Assembly (NCBI GenBank): GCA_030431255.1
Contig: JAUIJL010000002.1
Coordinates: 698,750 to 762,749, forward strand
Direction: 5' to 3'
DNA: 64,000 nucleotides
Source: Thermoanaerobaculia bacterium
Lineage (GTDB): Bacteria; Acidobacteriota; Thermoanaerobaculia; Multivoradales; J023
The position numbers were made by a program, and so were the translations under genes. Under the pieces are notes generated by a model. The model worked only from the letters and a program-made list of their open reading frames with translations, did no database searches and was not told the origin of the DNA. Below, piece after piece: positions 50,402 through 59,587 of this stretch (positions are counted from its first letter, which is position 1; the number at the start of each line of letters is the position of its first letter).

Positions 50402-51442
50402 ATGGAAACTTCCAGCTCTACCGTCCACGACGATCCTCAAAAAGATCCGAGCCGCCTCGACGGTCTACCGCAGAGCGTCAAAGATCTAATTCTCGCCATT
50501 GAAGCGGAAGATCAATTCACCCCCAACATGGCCAAGCGCCTGTTGGAATCCTCCTCGATCAACCCCGACGATCTGGCCGCCTGGGCCGACTACGGACATC
50601 CCGACGCCGATTCCTATGGCCGCAAGCTGGTCTACGACGGCGGATGCTTCGAGCTGATGGTGATGTCTTGGGTCGACGGCGATATGGCCGCCATCCACGA
50701 CCACGGCTACACCCAATGGGGCGCGGTCAAGCTCTTCGGAACCGCCGAGCACGCCATCTTCAAAATGCGCGATGGTCGCCTCACCACGTCCGAGCGGCGG
50801 GTCTTCGAGGCCGGCGATGTGGTCAGCGTGGCCCATGACCTGATCCATCAAATGGGCAATGTGGGCTCGGAGCCGTTCCTCAGCCTGCACCTCTACGGGT
50901 GTTACGGCCGCGACGGCGACATCACCGCCGATGCCCGACTCTACGAGCTGCACGAGGGCAACATCCAACGCACCAGCGGCGGGGTTTTCTTCGACCTACC
51001 CGACTCCCAGGTGAACGCCCGCGAGGCGGGTCTCAGCGCGGATTTCCCGACCCGCCTGCGCCATAAGGTCGAGCTGCTGAAGCGCATGATGCGCGCCAAC
51101 GACAGCCTGGCCAAAGGCACCTTCCAGAGTAAGCAAGAGCAAGCCCTCGCCAAGGAGCTCTTCGAATCCCAAACCTGGCGCCGAGCCGACGAGGATATCC
51201 AGCGGGCGGACTGCCAGGACGACCACCTGCAGAGCCGTTATTGCGACATTCTTTACCAGGAGCTGACCGCCACCGCCCAGCTGCTGGCCCAGCTCCAGGA
51301 TCACGGTCTGATCGATCATCCCGTGGCCTCCGGCTTGCAAAAGGTGAGCGATGTCGACTGCACCTTCACGGTTTCCAAAGCCTATGTAGAGTTGTTGAGC
51401 GACCATTCGGGCATCGACATCCAGCTGCCGATGGCCGCCTGA
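50402..51442 (+). CDS. Cysteine-dioxygenase-like cupin with long C-terminal extension
   Basis: 346 aa, ATG start with AAGGAG upstream. Cupin metal ligands: His99 and His101 in AIHDHG and His149 in DLIHQMGN, the 3-His Fe(II) site of cysteine dioxygenase-type thiol dioxygenases. Cys dioxygenases are ~200 aa; here the cupin is followed from ~residue 205 by a helical region (LRHKVELLKRMMRANDSLAKG, ILYQELTATAQLLAQLQDHG) that I do not recognise. It may oxidise a thiol or act on another substrate. Monocistronic: terminators on both sides. Confidence 0.78.
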   Translation: METSSSTVHDDPQKDPSRLDGLPQSVKDLILAIEAEDQFTPNMAKRLLESSSINPDDLAAWADYGHPDADSYGRKLVYDGGCFELMVMSWVDGDMAAIHDHGYTQWGAVKLFGTAEHAIFKMRDGRLTTSERRVFEAGDVVSVAHDLIHQMGNVGSEPFLSLHLYGCYGRDGDITADARLYELHEGNIQRTSGGVFFDLPDSQVNAREAGLSADFPTRLRHKVELLKRMMRANDSLAKGTFQSKQEQALAKELFESQTWRRADEDIQRADCQDDHLQSRYCDILYQELTATAQLLAQLQDHGLIDHPVASGLQKVSDVDCTFTVSKAYVELLSDHSGIDIQLPMAA

Positions 51443-51483
51443 TTCGCGATCACGCCGATCGGCAGACAAGCCTCGACGAGATG

Positions 51484-51510
51484 AGGAGCTGGTCTCTCCA
51501 GCTCCTTTTT
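51484..51510 (+). terminator. Strong rho-independent terminator after the cupin gene
   Basis: Perfect 9-bp stem AGGAGCTGG / CCAGCTCCT (51484-51492 with 51498-51506) with TCTCT loop, followed by TTTTC. It lies 42 nt after the stop. Confidence 0.9.
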
Positions 51511-51585
51511 CTATTTGCGGCTTTAGTTTTCTATGCCGCTGTATGTTCTATGCCGAGTGTGTTTCGAACACCCTGAGCACGGCGG

Positions 51586-53910
51586 CTACCACCAGATTTC
51601 AGCCTCGGGATTCTCCCAGCTTGCTTTGGGAAATTGCTCCTCCCGGCTCCGACGGTGGAAATGTCCGTCTTGGCGCCCTTGCTCGGCGATCCGCGCCAGC
51701 GCAGCCTCGATTTCCTGAAGCTGCTCCGAGCTGAGACCACCCCCTTGCTGCTCGGTGGAATCTCCTTCGCCTTGCCGGCCTTGTCCCTGTTGCCCTTCGC
51801 CTTGCCGGCCTTGACCCTGCTGCCATTCACCTTGCCGGCCTTGACCCTGCTGCCCTTCGCCTTGCAGACCTCGACCCTGCGGGCCTTCGTCCTGCTGGCC
51901 TTGCCCCTGCTGGCCTTGACCCTGCTGCCCTTCGCCCTGCCGGCCTTCGTCCTGCGGGTCTTGGCCTGGGGCTTGGGACCCAGGCGGCGGCTCGGGCTGC
52001 CCTCCTTCGCCCGATGGACCCTCCTCAGGCTTCGAGCCCGATGGACCTTCCAAACCTTGGGGGTCTCGCGAGCTTTGGGGATCTTGAGAGCCTTGCGGAT
52101 CCTGGGAAGCCGGCTCTCCCGACCCTGCCCCACCTGCCGATGGCCCTCCGTCGTTTCCGGAGGCGCCCTGGGACTGACCACCGCCGCTGGAGCCTCCCCC
52201 GGCCGACGACGAGCTCCTCTGGGATGAGCTCGAGCTCTGAGATGAGCTTTGGGACGAGCTCTGAGAACGGCAAGCCGGCGGCGGATTCTCAATCAGAGCT
52301 TCGATCTCCTGGATCTGCTCTCTCAGGAAATCGTAGTTCAGCTCTGCGGCATCACTGAGCTCTTGAGTGATGCGTGCGTCCGACACCGAGGCGAAGCGAT
52401 CTCGGGCGTTCTGCCAAAGGTCCAAGGTCCGCTCGAGCCGACAATTCTTCGGATCCCTTTCCGCGACTCCCCATTGGAAGAAATTGACCCCATCGTTGAA
52501 GAGGGCCTCTCCGAGCTCAGGTTGGATCTCCAGGGCCTTTTGGAAAAGATCATGGGCGTCCGCATATCGCTCGGCCAACATCAGCGATCGGGCCTGATTG
52601 TGGACCGGAATCTCGGTCCTCAAGCCGAATCCACGGCTCTCTTGGTAGAGTTTTTGGGCTGTGCCGTGCAGGCTCGCCCGATCCATGGCAATGCCTTTCT
52701 CGTTGGCTCGATGGGCCAGCTTGAGTAGGTCCTGCTCACCGCATCCGCCCAATCCCGCCAACACGATGGCGGCGACGACTGGTGCCGTGGTCGAGCGAAC
52801 ACCTGAGATGCTTCCCCCGCCGGTCGGCCTCTCCGGCTCATCCAAGGCGGACATCTCAAATCGAGGCACCGCGGGCTGCCGAGGCCCCGGCCAGAGGCGA
52901 TCAAAGATCCAAAGCGCCAAGAAGATCAACACGGGAAGCCATGAGATATCTCGCCGGGAGCTCTCGCTGGGAGTCGACGCGCTTCGTCCCCTAGTGGTGA
53001 TGGCCGACGCCAATACCGCGGCGCTGCCATCATCGATCGGGGTGAACAGCCCGTCGGTTTCATGGCTGATGCGCCTGAAGTGCCGGTCGACCCGTCGTGT
53101 CGTAAATTCCCGCAGCACCGACTTCTCTTCCTTACCGGCCACCACGTCGCGAAAGTCGTAGATCAAACGCGATTCACCCGTCGTGCTGCCGATCGATACG
53201 GAGTGCACCACCGTCTCCTGCCGGGCCAACGCTTGCAGCACCTCGGCATAATCCTCTTGAGCCTCGGATTCCCGTGGCTCCGGAATCTCGCCGTCGCCGA
53301 TCAGCACCACTTGCAACGACGAGGCCCGGTCCAAGGCGTAGGGTAGGACCGCCTCCAGCGCATGCCGCAAATTGGAGCCGGTGCCGCGGTAGAAATTGTG
53401 GATCTCAAGCACCTCCAAGGCTTCTTGGACGGTGCCGTGATCCCGGGTCAAGGGGAGCTGAATGGTCGCCACTCCGCTGTAGGACACCACACCGAACCGG
53501 GCCGTCGGCATCTGCTCCACCAGCTGCGCCGCCAATCTCTTAGCGGCCACGAACCGCTTGCTCAGGGCGTTTTCTTGTCCCAGGAAGAGATCCGTGACGT
53601 CTTCCGCATTCATGCTCGCGGAGGCGTCGATCATGAGCAAGACGTCGGGCGCGTCCACTTCGAGCTCGTCGCCGGGCCCCGGCAGATAGGGTCCCGCTGC
53701 GGCCACGATCAACCACAGACCCATCACCCTCAGCATCAGACCGTGGAAGCGCCATGACCGCTTCCCGTGGCGGCTGTATGCCGGGCGAAAGCGAGGGCCC
53801 ACATACTTCTCGAGCCATTCAAAAGCCGCCGCTTGACGTTTCAACAGGGCGCCGATGAGCAGCCACCAAGGCACGGCCAGCCAAAGCCAATGACTTGCGG
53901 CAAAGCTCAT
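51586..53910 (-). CDS. BatB-BatC fusion: VWA domain plus lipobox-like segment, TPR and Gly/Gln-rich tail
   Basis: 774 aa from an ATG at 53910 (ATGA overlap with batA stop). N-terminal hydrophobic hairpin (SHWLWLAVPWWLLIGALL), a VWA domain with MIDAS DxSxS as DASAS and late GDGEIPEP, then a membrane segment (SWLPVLIFLALWIFDRLW). Next comes AIVLAGLGGCG, which looks like a lipoprotein signal now inside the protein, then TPR sequence (ADAHDLFQKALEIQPELGEALFNDG in parts), Ser/Gln runs and ~200 residues of Gly/Gln/Glu/Arg repeats. In Bacteroides-type bat operons BatB and BatC are separate; the internal lipobox suggests two genes were joined. Role: MoxR-associated envelope stress or protein-complex assembly, inferred. 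Confidence 0.82.
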   Translation of the reverse strand: MSFAASHWLWLAVPWWLLIGALLKRQAAAFEWLEKYVGPRFRPAYSRHGKRSWRFHGLMLRVMGLWLIVAAAGPYLPGPGDELEVDAPDVLLMIDASASMNAEDVTDLFLGQENALSKRFVAAKRLAAQLVEQMPTARFGVVSYSGVATIQLPLTRDHGTVQEALEVLEIHNFYRGTGSNLRHALEAVLPYALDRASSLQVVLIGDGEIPEPRESEAQEDYAEVLQALARQETVVHSVSIGSTTGESRLIYDFRDVVAGKEEKSVLREFTTRRVDRHFRRISHETDGLFTPIDDGSAAVLASAITTRGRSASTPSESSRRDISWLPVLIFLALWIFDRLWPGPRQPAVPRFEMSALDEPERPTGGGSISGVRSTTAPVVAAIVLAGLGGCGEQDLLKLAHRANEKGIAMDRASLHGTAQKLYQESRGFGLRTEIPVHNQARSLMLAERYADAHDLFQKALEIQPELGEALFNDGVNFFQWGVAERDPKNCRLERTLDLWQNARDRFASVSDARITQELSDAAELNYDFLREQIQEIEALIENPPPACRSQSSSQSSSQSSSSSQRSSSSAGGGSSGGGQSQGASGNDGGPSAGGAGSGEPASQDPQGSQDPQSSRDPQGLEGPSGSKPEEGPSGEGGQPEPPPGSQAPGQDPQDEGRQGEGQQGQGQQGQGQQDEGPQGRGLQGEGQQGQGRQGEWQQGQGRQGEGQQGQGRQGEGDSTEQQGGGLSSEQLQEIEAALARIAEQGRQDGHFHRRSREEQFPKASWENPEAEIWW
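51766..51960. repeat. GC-rich minisatellite encoding Gly/Gln repeats
   Basis: Tandem in-frame copies based on ccttgccggccttgaccctgc-type blocks (variants of 12-36 bp) encode GQQGQGRQGEGQ-type repeats in the tail of the BatB-BatC fusion. Confidence 0.8.
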
Positions 53911-54899
53911 CGCCAAGGCCTCGTCAGCGCGGTCAGCTCGACCACCGTGCACAGAACGAACACCACGAATCCGACCAAAGCCCAACGACTCGCGGCCACC
54001 CGCCTACGGATCACAGTACGGGTGCTGAGGGGCGCGCTTTCCAGCCGAGAAAGCTCACCGAAAATCTTGCTCAACGCATCCGCGTCGGTGGCGCGAAAAT
54101 ACTCGCCGTCGGCGACGGCGGTCAAAGCCCGCAAGCTCTCGTCGTCCAAGGCGGCCAAGAACGGAGCGTCGCCACCGACCCGTTCCCCCTGGAAATAAAC
54201 TTCCTGGGGGGTTTCGGAGCCGATGCCGATGGCATAGAGCCGGGCCTCTGCCCGTTTGAGGTAGCGCGCCGCCAACATGGGATCCAAACCCAGATTGGAT
54301 TCTCCGTCGGTGATCAGAATGACCGCTTGATCCCGACCTTCGACTTTTTGACGTTGAAGTCGCTCGGTGGCCATCACCAGGGCGTCTCCGATGGCCGTGC
54401 CTCCACCTTTCGTTTGGTTCAGCGCGTGCACCGAGACACTGTCCAACAACGCCTTCAGAGCCACCCGATCCTCGGTCAAGGGGCTTTGGACGTAGGTATC
54501 GCCGGCAAAGATATAGATGCCGACCCGATGCCCGCCGCTGCGATCCAAGAAATCAGCGGCGATGGACCGCAATGCCGTCAGTCGGTCGGGCGGAAAATCC
54601 TTGGCCAACATGCTCAAAGAGACATCGAGCACCAGGGCGATGTCGATGCCTTCCTCATCCATGCGCTCAAATCGGCTTTCGTGAAAGGGCTGGGCCGCCG
54701 CCACCACCAATACCGCGGTCGTGACCATCTCCGCGATCGCCAACCCCAGCCACCAGACGTCCCGATTCTTGCCTCTGGATCGATATTGAAGCGGCGGAAA
54801 CGTCACCACATCTCGACGGTAGCGCCGCCATCTCAAATACCCGACGCCGGGAACGGCCACCAAGAAAATCAACACCCAGGGATGCACGAATTGAATCAT
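53907..54899 (-). CDS. BatA-like VWA-domain membrane protein
   Basis: 330 aa from an ATG at 54899 (4-bp overlap with the upstream stop). Two N-terminal membrane segments (WVLIFLVAVPGVGYLRW; WWLGLAIAEMVTTAVLVVAAA), VWA domain with complete MIDAS (DVSLS, GTAIGDAL, DGESNLG) and a C-terminal membrane helix (WALVGFVVFVLCTVVEL). This is the BatA/Aer layout: metal-dependent protein binding in the periplasm, working with the MoxR ATPase encoded upstream. Confidence 0.88.
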   Translation of the reverse strand: MIQFVHPWVLIFLVAVPGVGYLRWRRYRRDVVTFPPLQYRSRGKNRDVWWLGLAIAEMVTTAVLVVAAAQPFHESRFERMDEEGIDIALVLDVSLSMLAKDFPPDRLTALRSIAADFLDRSGGHRVGIYIFAGDTYVQSPLTEDRVALKALLDSVSVHALNQTKGGGTAIGDALVMATERLQRQKVEGRDQAVILITDGESNLGLDPMLAARYLKRAEARLYAIGIGSETPQEVYFQGERVGGDAPFLAALDDESLRALTAVADGEYFRATDADALSKIFGELSRLESAPLSTRTVIRRRVAASRWALVGFVVFVLCTVVELTALTRPWR

Positions 54900-55399
54900 G
54901 GGCGTTCCCCGGGCTTCTCGGCCTCTCCGCCGGAGACCAAAAGGGTCAGCTCGCAAGCGTTGTGAAATTCCTTTCGGGTCGGCTCCACACGTCGAAATTG
55001 CAGTCCCGCCAGCAGCTCGAGCATCGGCACCTCGGGGAGGTCGCCGACCTCCTGCTCGACCTCCGGAAAGGTGAGGGTCGCCATCGGCTTGCCCGTCTCC
55101 GTCGCCAAATGCTGCTTCAACCCCTCCGCCAGCGCGTGGCACCCCTGACGGAAGTCGCCGCCTTCGCGGTCGAATCGCTTGCGGATGCGGTCAACGAAAT
55201 GCTCGGACTCGGCCAAAGGCTCGACGACGGGAGACGTCGGCTCCACCTCGGGCTCCGTCGAACGAGACCGCTTCCGTTTCCACAGCCAATAGGCCAAGGC
55301 GCCGAAGAGCAACAAAAACGCGATGACCTTGGGCCACACCTCCGGACCCGGCTCCAGGATGTGAAGCGGATCCGCCGCCCCAACGGGCAAGGAGCTCAT
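54896..55399 (-). CDS. Small single-pass membrane protein of the Bat operon
   Basis: 167 aa. One transmembrane helix (~23-42, VIAFLLLFGALAYWLWKRKR) followed by a charged cytoplasmic domain with FVDRIRKRFDREGGDFRQGCHALAEGLKQHL (in parts) and PEVPMLELLAGLQFRRVEP. Resembles DUF4381-type proteins found between DUF58 and VWA genes in MoxR loci. Overlaps both neighbours by 4 bp, so strictly co-translated. Function unknown. Confidence 0.75.
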   Translation of the reverse strand: MSSLPVGAADPLHILEPGPEVWPKVIAFLLLFGALAYWLWKRKRSRSTEPEVEPTSPVVEPLAESEHFVDRIRKRFDREGGDFRQGCHALAEGLKQHLATETGKPMATLTFPEVEQEVGDLPEVPMLELLAGLQFRRVEPTRKEFHNACELTLLVSGGEAEKPGERP

Positions 55400-56337
55400 G
55401 CGCTCAGCAGCCTCCGCTTGCGATGAAAGAAACGATCTAGACCGGCCCGAACCGGCTCGTGGGTGCCGAAGGACTCAAACGCCAACCGGTAGGTGCCGCA
55501 CTTCTCCCGCAGAAACCCTTGCATCTCGGCCAAAGAGCCCGAAGCCTCGGACGAGCCGAGGGGCGTCCAATGCGGCGAACGATTCCCTTCGGAGGGGCGA
55601 GCGCGCATGGCCAGCGGAACGTCGTCCGCGAATTCCAACGGATCGTAGACGTGAAGCAGGGAAACGTCGTGCTGAGCCTGGAAATATTTGAGGTCTTCCG
55701 GCAGATCGTGGTCGATGAAGTCGGAAATCACAAACACCACGAAACGACCCCGATATTTTTGGATGGCATGGATCGCCACCCGGATATCGCTGATCTCCAC
55801 GGGTCGAGACCACGGCTCCACCTGCTCGAGAATCGACCGGAGCACTCGGAAGAGCTGCTTTCCGCCGCCCGCGGGCCGGCTCTCCGCCAGCACGCGGTCG
55901 GCAAAGAGCACGTGGGCAAGATGGTCTCCCGACTGCTCGACCGTCGCCGCCACGGACGCGGCGAGCTCCACCCCCAGCTCCAACTTGGTTTTCCGGCGGC
56001 TGCCGAATGCCATCGACGGGCTGACGTCCAGAGCGATGAAGACCTCTCGCCGACGCTCTTCGAGGTGCACCTTGACGTGAGGCTCCCCGAGCCGAGCGGT
56101 GATATTCCAGTCGATGCTGCGGGCCGGCTCACCGGGCACGTAGGCTCGGCACTCGTGAAAGATCATGCCCCGGCCACGGATCGCCGTCAGATAGTCCCCG
56201 GGGCGCAGGCCGGCGGCGTTGTGGCGAGCCACCAGCTCCAGCCGATGCACACGATCCAGAAGATCGCCGACCTCTTGATCTTCGATCGACCGAACGCCAC
56301 CGGATTGAGGCGGCTGCGATGGAGACAGCCGGGCCAA
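55396..56337 (-). CDS. DUF58 domain protein of MoxR locus
   Basis: 313 aa. Contains the DUF58 signature GRGMIFHECRAYVPGEPARSIDWNITARLGEPHVK (in parts) and a VWA-like fold after it with DVSPSM and VISDFIDHD. Soluble, found beside MoxR ATPases throughout bacteria, and thought to work with them as a client or adaptor. Starts 1 nt after the moxR stop and overlaps the next gene by 4 bp. Confidence 0.9.
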   Translation of the reverse strand: MARLSPSQPPQSGGVRSIEDQEVGDLLDRVHRLELVARHNAAGLRPGDYLTAIRGRGMIFHECRAYVPGEPARSIDWNITARLGEPHVKVHLEERRREVFIALDVSPSMAFGSRRKTKLELGVELAASVAATVEQSGDHLAHVLFADRVLAESRPAGGGKQLFRVLRSILEQVEPWSRPVEISDIRVAIHAIQKYRGRFVVFVISDFIDHDLPEDLKYFQAQHDVSLLHVYDPLEFADDVPLAMRARPSEGNRSPHWTPLGSSEASGSLAEMQGFLREKCGTYRLAFESFGTHEPVRAGLDRFFHRKRRLLSA

Positions 56338-56338
56338 C

Positions 56339-57307
56339 TCAGGGCACCTTCACGGTTTCGAGGATTTGATCGACGACTTGATCGCTGGTCACGCCCTCGG
56401 CGTCGGCGTAATAGCTCGTCAAGATCCGGTGACGCAACGCACCGTGGGCCACCGCTTTGACGTCTTCCGGCCGCACCTCTTTGCGTCCTTCCAAAAACGC
56501 GTGGGCACGACCGCCTTGGATCAGAGCGATCGAGCCCCGGGGTGAGGCACCGTAGCGGACGAAGCGCCCCAGCTTCAACCCGGCCTTTTCGGGATGGCGG
56601 GTCGCCTGCACGAGCTCGGTGGCATATTGAATCACCCGTTTCTCGACAAAGATCTCCTGCACTTTGCTTTGCCAAGCGAGGATGTCTTGGTCGGAAAACA
56701 CCGCTTCCACCTCCGACGTCGGAGACTCGTCGATCACCAGCCGCACCACCTCTTGCTCGTGGGAATGCTCGGGATAGGTCACCGTCCACTTAAAAAGGAA
56801 TCGATCGAGCTGGGCCTCCGGAAGCGGGTAGGTCCCCTCTTGCTCGATCGGATTTTGAGTGGCAAACACCAGAAAAGGCGCTTGCAGCTTGTGGCTCTCC
56901 AGGCCGATGGTGACCTGTCTCTCTTGCATGGTTTCAAGCAAGGCGGACTGCACCTTGGCCGGTGCCCGGTTGATCTCGTCCGCCAGCACGAAATTGCTGA
57001 AAATCGGGCCCCGAACGGTTTCGAACTCAGCGGCGTGCTGGTTGTAGATGCGTGTGCCGAGGATGTCCGCCGGCAGCAGATCCGGGGTAAATTGCAGCCG
57101 TTTGAACCGCACCTTGCACAATTTCGCCAGCCGATTCACCGCACGGGTTTTTCCCAAGCCCGGCACGCCTTCAATCAGCACATGCCCTTGGGCGAGCAAT
57201 CCCAACACTAATCCTCGGATCAAATCCCGTTGGCCGATCACTCCTGATTCGAGCTCGGCCAACAGCTTGGCAAGGTCCCGCTGTGCATCCACTGTGCTTT
57301 TGGTCAC
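56339..57307 (-). CDS. MoxR-family AAA+ ATPase
   Basis: 322 aa. Walker A EGVPGLGKT, LQFTPDLLPADILGT, FVLADEINRAPAKVQSALLE (Walker B and sensor region), FATQNPIEQEGTYPLPEAQLDRF and arginine-finger region RYGASPRGSIAL. MoxR ATPases act as chaperones that mature VWA-containing complexes. First gene of a five-gene operon: moxR, DUF58, batA partner genes and the BatB-BatC fusion. Confidence 0.95.
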   Translation of the reverse strand: MTKSTVDAQRDLAKLLAELESGVIGQRDLIRGLVLGLLAQGHVLIEGVPGLGKTRAVNRLAKLCKVRFKRLQFTPDLLPADILGTRIYNQHAAEFETVRGPIFSNFVLADEINRAPAKVQSALLETMQERQVTIGLESHKLQAPFLVFATQNPIEQEGTYPLPEAQLDRFLFKWTVTYPEHSHEQEVVRLVIDESPTSEVEAVFSDQDILAWQSKVQEIFVEKRVIQYATELVQATRHPEKAGLKLGRFVRYGASPRGSIALIQGGRAHAFLEGRKEVRPEDVKAVAHGALRHRILTSYYADAEGVTSDQVVDQILETVKVP

Positions 57308-57559
57308 GCTGATAGGTCTCCCGACGATCCGACTATTTGGACGATCCTGCCCGCATGGAAAGGGTCAGACCATGGTAACGGCAAAGGGCTTCAGAACAAA
57401 CCCATCGGCTGGGAATCAGAGCGGCAGTCTTGGGTCACGACGGCATATGACCCGATTCATGACCTTCGGCACATGCGGACATGACCTCCGAGATCGGATC
57501 CTACAGTCCTCGCCGGACAAAAGACTGGACCGGCTGGAATCTCAACCCTTGGAGGCATC

Positions 57560-58336
57560 ATGGAGCTGCTCAGAGAAATTTCCCGATGGACACACGTGCT
57601 CGTAGGTTTCACGGGTTTGGTGGCCTTTTGGTTCCCGGTGCTCGCCCGCAAAGGCGGACGTCTGCATCGCGTTACCGGCAAAGTTTTCGTCATCTGCGGA
57701 TATCTGGTCACCGGCTCCGCCGCCCTTTCGTGCACCTTAATCGGCCACTCCATTTTCAGTCGAGGTCTGGCCGCCCAAAACCAGAACAACCTTTCCCTGA
57801 TCGTGTTCCTGGCTTATTTGGCCTGGGTGACTTTCGTCACCCTGCGATACTCCACCGGAGTGTTGGGCACCAAGAAGAATCCCCGCCTGCTCAAAACCCC
57901 GGGGTTTCAATTTCTAGCCGTCTCGGCCATGGTCGCCAGCAGTTTGCTCATCGCCTATGCCACCCTGATACCGACTTCCTTCTCGCCCCTGCTCTACGGG
58001 CTCTCCCCTATCGGCATCCTGACGGGTTTGCCCATGCTGCGATACATGAACGGAAAAATCGAAGGCAAGCGAGCGTGGTTCTACGAGCATATGTCGGCGA
58101 CGGTCGGGGCGGGCATCGCCTTCCACACCGCCTTCGCAGTCTTTGGCGCCCAACGTATCTTCAACCTCTCCGGCGCCGGTCCCATGGCCTTCCTGCCGTG
58201 GCTTTTGCCCACCGTGATCGGCGTTCCCGGCCTCATGTTGTGGCAAAGGTATTACCGGCGAAAGTTCGGTGACACAGGCACATCCACAGGCACCCAACAA
58301 GCCAGCGCGACCGTGCTGTCGGGCGGCGCCGGCTGA
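57560..58336 (+). CDS. Multi-pass membrane protein, DUF2306-like
   Basis: 258 aa, ATG with GGAGG upstream. About seven hydrophobic segments (THVLVGFTGLVAFWFPVLA, VFVICGYLVTGSAALSCTLIG, LIVFLAYLAWVTFVTLRYS and others), with conserved-looking His residues near the first and later helices (RWTHV, RLHRVTGK, YEHMSATVGAGIAFHTAF). The His-x2-x-Gly-Lys arrangement resembles DUF2306 proteins. No function is known. It lies 12 nt upstream of the histidine kinase gene and may be co-transcribed with it. Confidence 0.7.
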   Translation: MELLREISRWTHVLVGFTGLVAFWFPVLARKGGRLHRVTGKVFVICGYLVTGSAALSCTLIGHSIFSRGLAAQNQNNLSLIVFLAYLAWVTFVTLRYSTGVLGTKKNPRLLKTPGFQFLAVSAMVASSLLIAYATLIPTSFSPLLYGLSPIGILTGLPMLRYMNGKIEGKRAWFYEHMSATVGAGIAFHTAFAVFGAQRIFNLSGAGPMAFLPWLLPTVIGVPGLMLWQRYYRRKFGDTGTSTGTQQASATVLSGGAG

Positions 58337-58348
58337 TAGGCTAGATCC

Positions 58349-59587
58349 GTGCCTTCCCCATTTCATCAAGACGAAACGACGCCCGCTGCTGCCATTGATC
58401 GAAGTGCTTGGCTCGTGGCTTTCGTGGTCTTCGTGGGTCTTACGGTTTCCTGGCTGCAAGGCGGAGCTTCCTGGAGCTTCGCGCTTCAAAGCACGGTGGT
58501 CGGCCTGGTGTACCTATGGCTCACCGTGGGGCTCGGGGATCAGCTGCTGGAAGGAAGGCGCAAAACCCCCGCGTGGATCTATTTTGCCCTCCAGCTCTTG
58601 ACCCTGGGCGTGCTCGCCTACGTGTTCATTCAGCATCGAACATTCGGGGTGATTTGGTTGCTTCACATGCCCTTGATCACCCATGCCCGGATGATGCTAT
58701 CCCCACTCGGCACCGCGCTCGTCTGTCTCGCCAGCCTCGGCTGGATGACCGCCCACGTGCAGATCCTAGCCGGCTGGCAAGAGGTGCCGGGATCCATCTT
58801 CGGTATCGGTACGGCGGTAGCCTTCGTGCTCTTTTTCACCGACATCGCCATGCGTGAAGCCAGTGCCCGGGCCAAGAGCCAGAAACTGGGCGAGAAGCTC
58901 GAAGAGGCCAACCGTCGGCTCGGTGCCTACGCAGTTCAGGCCGAAGAGCTAGCCGCCGCCCGCGAGCGGGCGCGGATGGCCCGAGAAATTCACGACAGTG
59001 TCGGCCACTCGCTGACCGCCGTTCACATGCAAATCGAAGCCGCTCGGACCATGCTCGGACGGGATGAGGCCAAAACCCGCAGTGCCCTCGACAAAGCCCA
59101 GATGTGCATCCAAGACGGTCTCACCGAGATTCGGCGATCGGTCTCCGCGTTGCGCGCCGATCCCTTGGACGGTCGCGGCCTCGACGAGGCCCTAGCCGAC
59201 CTGGCAGACGTCAGCTCCGATTCTGGATTGCCCGTCCGGCTGAGGGTTTCCGGCCCCCGTCGGCCCCTCAATGCAGACACCACCCTCGTGCTCTACCGCT
59301 GCGCGCAGGAAGGTCTGACCAACGCCCGCAAACACGCCCAAGCCCGGCACGTGAGCCTGGAGCTCGACTACTCCCGAGCCGACGGCTCCGAGGGCTCCAT
59401 AGGCCTCCGCGTCCAAGACGACGGCATCGGCGCGGAAGCTCCCGAAGGCGGCTTCGGTCTGCTGGGCCTGCGAGAGCGCGCCCAGCAAATGGGCGGTCGG
59501 CTCGACATCCAATCCACCCCGGGAGAAGGTTTCGTCCTCAAGCTGACCGTCCCCGCTCCTGCTTTTGATGGATCGACCCAGACATGA
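58349..59587 (+). CDS. Sensor histidine kinase, NarL-partner type (HisKA_3)
   Basis: 412 aa, GTG start. About five or six N-terminal membrane segments (residues ~20-165) with little extracytoplasmic sequence, a coiled linker (AKSQKLGEKLEEANRRLGAYA), then HisKA_3 with phospho-acceptor His215 in MAREIHDSVGHSLTAVHMQ. The catalytic HATPase domain has NARKHAQARHVSLEL (N-box), VQDDGIGA (G1) and GGFGLLGLRERAQQMGG (G2), so all ATP-binding motifs are present. The stimulus is not evident; membrane-embedded sensors of this type often detect envelope or lipid changes. Confidence 0.93.
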   Translation: MPSPFHQDETTPAAAIDRSAWLVAFVVFVGLTVSWLQGGASWSFALQSTVVGLVYLWLTVGLGDQLLEGRRKTPAWIYFALQLLTLGVLAYVFIQHRTFGVIWLLHMPLITHARMMLSPLGTALVCLASLGWMTAHVQILAGWQEVPGSIFGIGTAVAFVLFFTDIAMREASARAKSQKLGEKLEEANRRLGAYAVQAEELAAARERARMAREIHDSVGHSLTAVHMQIEAARTMLGRDEAKTRSALDKAQMCIQDGLTEIRRSVSALRADPLDGRGLDEALADLADVSSDSGLPVRLRVSGPRRPLNADTTLVLYRCAQEGLTNARKHAQARHVSLELDYSRADGSEGSIGLRVQDDGIGAEAPEGGFGLLGLRERAQQMGGRLDIQSTPGEGFVLKLTVPAPAFDGSTQT

